A stretch of DNA of 64,000 nt, taken from positions 521,001-585,000 of the forward strand of contig JAXRKN010000041.1 of NCBI GenBank assembly GCA_038502055.1. Reading direction: 5' to 3'. Positions 55,801 through 61,800 of the stretch are shown in pieces. Source of the DNA: Tanytarsus gracilentus (taxonomy: Eukaryota > Arthropoda > Insecta > Diptera > Chironomidae). The stretch's first letter is position 1; each line of letters opens with the position of its first letter. Both the position numbers and the translations under genes were made by a program. The notes below the pieces were generated by a model that worked only from the letters and a program-made list of their open reading frames with translations, was not told where the DNA came from and made no database searches.

Positions 55801-58800
55801 CAGTGAATTATTGCCATATTATTCATCGCTTCTATTCTCTTTCTCTTTTTCACACAGATCCACAAAGTCTGAAAAAACATATCCATCAATGTTGAGCCGC
55901 ATGACGGCAACTGAAATTGAAACTGAACCATACTATTGCCTACCCGTCAATGGAGGCATAGCGGCAGCATGGAGCAGTCAGCCCACATCGCCAACACCAC
56001 GCAATTTAACGGGTCTCATATCACCTACACACTCTAATTCGCCTCATAGATTCGTTTATCATGCCAACAAGAAAAATGATGAGGGTAAAATTTGAGATTA
56101 GTTTACCCTTTTTTTTAATTATCTTTCTTTAAAAATTTATTATCAGCCCATGGAAGTCAAATATCATTAATGTCGGGTGGTTCATCAATGTATGGATCAT
56201 GCACGGAAGAACAACGTCAAGTGAATGAAGTGAGACGTCTCAAGCGAGAATTGACTGAGGCACGTGAGCAAGTCATGAGCCTATCGAGTCAACTATCCAC
56301 AAACGTGAGTACTTTCACACTATCAATCATAATTTACATGAGTAAACTAACAAAGAAATGTCACAATCGTTAACAGCAATAGATGATTAAATTTTTTTTG
56401 CAATCTGAAAAGCAAATATTTTCACTCGTTCGTGCTTGGCGAGGATTAAAAATAAAAAGAGGGTAAAAATTATTAAGTGGCATTAAGCTGTCGATGACAT
56501 TAATCTAAGAGGGTACATCTTGAAATAATAAAGTTCTTTCGACATCATTAGTATTTTTAACAGTGTGGACGTTAAAGTTGTTCGAGCGACACTTCTATAA
56601 ATGGTTTTTAAAAAGATTTGATGATTTAAAGTTTTCAGCGAACATGCAATAAATGTCAAGTCGACATGCAATTAGTCATTTGAGGTTAATTTGCCAATAA
56701 TTCTTAATCGTATCATGTGACAAGCAAATTGGTTAAAACGAATAAAAAATTGAGTGCGTTTTAAGGATTTTTAAATTCTTTCAAAAATCTATTCAGTAAT
56801 TCCTCGCACGTAAATCATTTTCGAATATGTCATCGAATAACATTAGAATGCGCGTATGCATTTAAAAATTTCTGGTAGAATACAAGCTAATTTTTAAAAA
56901 TTTGGAATATCATTTATTGATCCTTCCCGAGGGAGAAAAAAACTTTGAAATTAGATCTGGTTGCAAGCCCAAATAACACGAAAATAAAACGTCACTGATG
57001 TTTATCAAATTAATTCCATTATGTTGGGGTCATAAAATATTTAATATTAAATTATAATTTAGCTTCTTAAAGGTAGCACTGGGAAAATTCTTCTCGTCAT
57101 GCCTTCGTTTTTCTCTTCTTTCATCCTTTCACATAAAATGAAAATAAATTATCAGTTTGATCTTTTATTTACTCTTCTTATTGAGTCAAAAGGCACTTTT
57201 AAAAAATGTTAAAACAGAAAATTAGTTGCCTTCCAGACAATTAATCGAGAGAATATTGATAGCGATCTCAGTATTTTGTTAAAATTTTAATTTTCTGTGA
57301 GTCAATTGGACAACGACATTGAATTCAAAGGACGAAGTAGAGAAAATAGTAGAAACAGTGAAAAAATTACCTGCTGACGAGGTCGTTTCTTTTAAACAAT
57401 TCGTCTCTTCCATTGAAAAATAAAAAAGAAGAAGAAACGAGGAAAAAAGTTCAACACCTGAGAAATACTTCAGCATATTGAAAATATCTATGTTAAGAAT
57501 TATTTTCATCATTTGTTCTTCTTTCATTGCTTCATGCAGTGATGCCATGTCCAACTTTATCTTCATCTTTCTCGCTTTTTGTCTTTCTCTTGAATTTTAT
57601 GGAAATCAGATGATTTTTTTGCTCTTTTCTTTCTTCCAGAGCTTCGTTTTGTTTGTTATTTTAACAAACCCTCGAACAGACTAAGCCAAATTGAAAAATT
57701 GTCTTTGCTGTGCTGAGAACACCCTTTAATAAAGATTTTAATTTTTTTAATCCCATATTCATTTGCCTAATTGAAAATTTTCAGCCTTCAATTTTTTCTA
57801 AATTTATACATCCAAACATAATTGCCAATAAAACTATCACTCTCGATTTTAATGTGCATCTCGAGGAAAAATTTAACAACTTTATCGATTCCGAATGTCA
57901 GAGCATACAAACATTAGTTTTTATTTTTGTTTACGTCACAAATATATGCGCAAGTTTCTCTCTTTGGTGTAATTTAATTCACTATTTTTACACAAATACA
58001 TGCTAACTGATCATGAGAGAGAGAAAGATTGGAAGAGAGTCAGGGCTGATTTTTAACATGCATCTAAATTTTACAACGATTTGTCCATAAATTTTAAACA
58101 TTAACATATATTATATTTCCTAAAAAATCTAATTTCGCTGGCGACATGAAACTCATAAAAATTGATTAAATGTGTTCAAGTCGCTCATCCCTGTGTCATA
58201 AAATATCATTTGTGTGCTAGCAGTTTAGTTTATGTTTAAGCACACACATTTGCCGAAGTTTTATGTACAAAAGAGAGAAAGAGAGTGAGAAGGAAAAAAG
58301 AGTCTTTAAATTTTTACTGACTCGATCAGTGTAGTTTGAGAAACGGTATAATCAACAAGCAACGGTCGTGTTTCTTAATTTTTCGGTTATTTTTATGAAA
58401 TTTATTTTAAAACCTTCGGATGCGTTTGATATCTCGATCGTGTTTCTCTTATCTTAATTGTTTATCAATTAGAATTTCAAAGCAAAAAATATAAAATAAA
58501 TAAAAATGTTTATGGTTTTATACCGAGCATAAAAAAGATGAAAAAATAAAAATTAATTGAGCCAGGAAAAGAGTTATTTTTTTGGTGCTGTCTTAGGCTT
58601 TTAAAAATTATGTTGAAGTGAGTGAGTGAAAATAAATTAAATGAAGCCGACCAAAAATAAATAAATAATCATTATATTCTTTTTTTCTACTTCATTATTA
58701 TTAAAAAAATATAATGAATGCAAAAGAATAAGAACAAAATTGTGATTAATGAAGTGCATTTCCTCGATGGCACAATGAAATTTGTCTGTTCCTAAGAAAT

Positions 58801-61800
58801 AGTATTGAAATTCTGTCGATGATGAATGCACGTTATTTGTGCAGCATACTATAACACTCAAAATGAGAGTCTTTTATTGAAATCTGATGACTCGCGACTT
58901 GTACTTTAATAATATGTTGAAAAGGCGAAGCAATGAGAAATGCTTACAAAATCTAAAATGCAAAACAGAGCTATTATGCCACATGGTTTCCATTTCTACC
59001 TTCACACGACACTCTTCCATGAGAACTTGAATCGGATGAGGACGAAAGTCGTTTTTTTGCAAACAATAATGCACATTTTGAACTTAATGAGGGGAGAATA
59101 AGTTTATTTCAATTTGCAAAGTAAACACTTTTGTTTTGTTTTGCTCAGTGTTAAAAATACATTCGAGAATAAATGGCTGAAGCAATTCATATTTTCATTC
59201 GATCTAATTTTTTTGCGCAACACCCTTGCAAAATATTTCTCCTTATTTGGGTTTATTTGATGGCCCTACGAAAACTTTTATTTGGCAGTTGTTTACTTTC
59301 TTTTCATCCCGGTTTATGATTGTGATCATGCTTTCGAATATCTATTTCTTTTAATACACACATGCTGGTGAGTGTGCTTAGAAAACATCTGGTTGCCAAA
59401 AAAATTCACTCTCTCATTATTCTTCTTCTTCTTTGCATCGTCAACCCAAACATCAAATATTGCTGTTACGCTCAACGTCTAAAATGGATATTTTAGTAGC
59501 AGTAAGGTATTCAGAGTGATCGTCACTAAGAGTTAACTCACAACATAAATGTGTAGCGCGACTAATTTATTCCAAATGTTCTCAAAAATATTCTTTTTTA
59601 GAAATGAAGAAATTTTGCATTTTTTCCGCTTTCATTAAGTTTGTACTTCATCATCATTTCTCTAATTATGTTTATATGTCTCGCTTTGCACTCATGATTT
59701 AAACATGAGATGCAAAAATGTTTGTGGATATAAAAATAAAATGCAGAAAAAATAACCTCAAATGCAAAATGAAACAAAAAAGTATATCAAGAGCAATTTC
59801 TGTCATTCACTCGCTAAGCGATGCTTGAAAAATCAGCAGCAACAATTGATGATTTAATTTAACGCTTAGCAACTCTCAATGGAGCTCACAATTTAATCAA
59901 GTTGCAAAGCTGCAGTCATGTCAATCAAATTTTCTTTAGACTCGCGCGTTATGTCATTAAGTTATGCGAATTAATACTGGCGAGCATGGTTCGTTCTGTA
60001 AATATTATGAATGCAAATTTTTCACTCGACCACGCATCGCACCCGCTGCCTGATAGATCGAGTGATTTTTTACAATTAATTTCATTTCAATCTGTTTTTT
60101 ATTACCAGTTCATGCCTTTTTGTGTCATATACTAAGTTACATTGTAAAACAAAATCCATAGAGCATTATGATTGGAACACGACCATAAAAAGGCATTAAG
60201 ATACTTAAAATATCTTTGCTTTGTTATTTGTTGAGAGATGTTTGGGTGACTTATAGCTTTAACAGAGAAGTGGAAAAATAAATTATGATATGGCAATAAC
60301 CGTAAAACTAAATCAGTTTATGGACTTTAGTAAAAAAAGGATTTTTTTCAAAAACTTCTTTCAATCCAATGATAGGACATTCTTCTAATAAAATCAAAAA
60401 ATTTGCATTTTTTGTTATGCTCAAAAAACTTTTGCATTCAAAAGTTGCCTGCTTTTTAACCTTTAAGCTGTATATATACCTAGAAAAATATGCACATTTG
60501 CGTTCTTAAAGAGCCCAGTCACTCGTAAAGTGTCATTTTTCGTCGATATAATCATTTACGCGTAAAAATTGTATTACTCAAAATTCACAACAATGACATG
60601 AACAACACGAAAAAACAACGTCAATAGCTTTTGTGTTTACGTGTTCAAATGTTTAAATTTACCACATATGTTGATAAGTTTCTGTCGTTGCTCTTTTTTG
60701 TTACTTTTTCATATATTTGCACAACTAATATAAGGAAAAACAGAGAATAAAAAATAATCAATTAAACTTTCATGCTCCCTGGGAGTATAATTAAAATCGA
60801 TTAAGCAACAGCCTTGACTTAATGAATTAAAATTACAAGGCTAATGATTATTGATGTGTGCATTTTTGCTATCCTGGCTATTGCTTTGATCTATTCAACA
60901 ATAAAAAAGATACTAGTAATAACTATCAACCGATTGAATCTCTCACGAGAGCAAATTCTGACAAGCAGATGATACTTAATAATGCACCTTACTCAAGCAA
61001 GCAGCTCCGGTTTGATACTTAATCAGCCTTCATTCATGTTACGACTGACTTCAAACCTGTTTTTTTGAATATTTTCTTTGATGAGCTTGTGGATGGCGAC
61101 AAAATGCCAAACAACGAGGAAAAAATATACCTAATTTCCATAAAGCAAGTCTCAAGTTAATTTTTCATCGTAATTCGACGTTTAGATGTCAAAAATTTAT
61201 GACCAACAGCATATGCATAAAATTCTTCTTCATTTTTTTCGAGCACAGTGTTATTAAAGAAATTATGGTGAATAATTTTTGCATGCTGTGCTTCTCACAC
61301 ATGTAGTCAATTATAAGTGCAAAATGTGCAGATCAATAAATTAATTGTCATGGAATTATTTAAAATAGTTGAAATTATTTCGAATCTATTTTAATAATTT
61401 TTAATTACTTTATGTGTATTGATAAGAAACAGTTTGAGAAATAATTTCTGGGAAAAGAAGCGTTAATCTTTCATAAATTTATTAAAAAGACAGCACCGCA
61501 CAAAAGCATCAGATGCGTGTTTAAAAATGAATTCCAAAGAAGAATAATATTCTTCTCATGTTTATTGTTATTAATAATTCATGGGAAGGCAATTGTAAAA
61601 TTTTAAAAGTTTAAAATTGACATTGTTTATTTAATTCTGAACGTCACTTTGTGATCTGGAGCAAGCTGTTATTTAACTGAACTTTATGAGCTCTCTCAAC
61701 ATCTCGTTTGCGTCTTTATACAAAAATACAATTTATTTCAATTCAACACATGTGTGCGATACTCGATTTATTTATTTTTCCTTGACTCGATGCTGATAAC

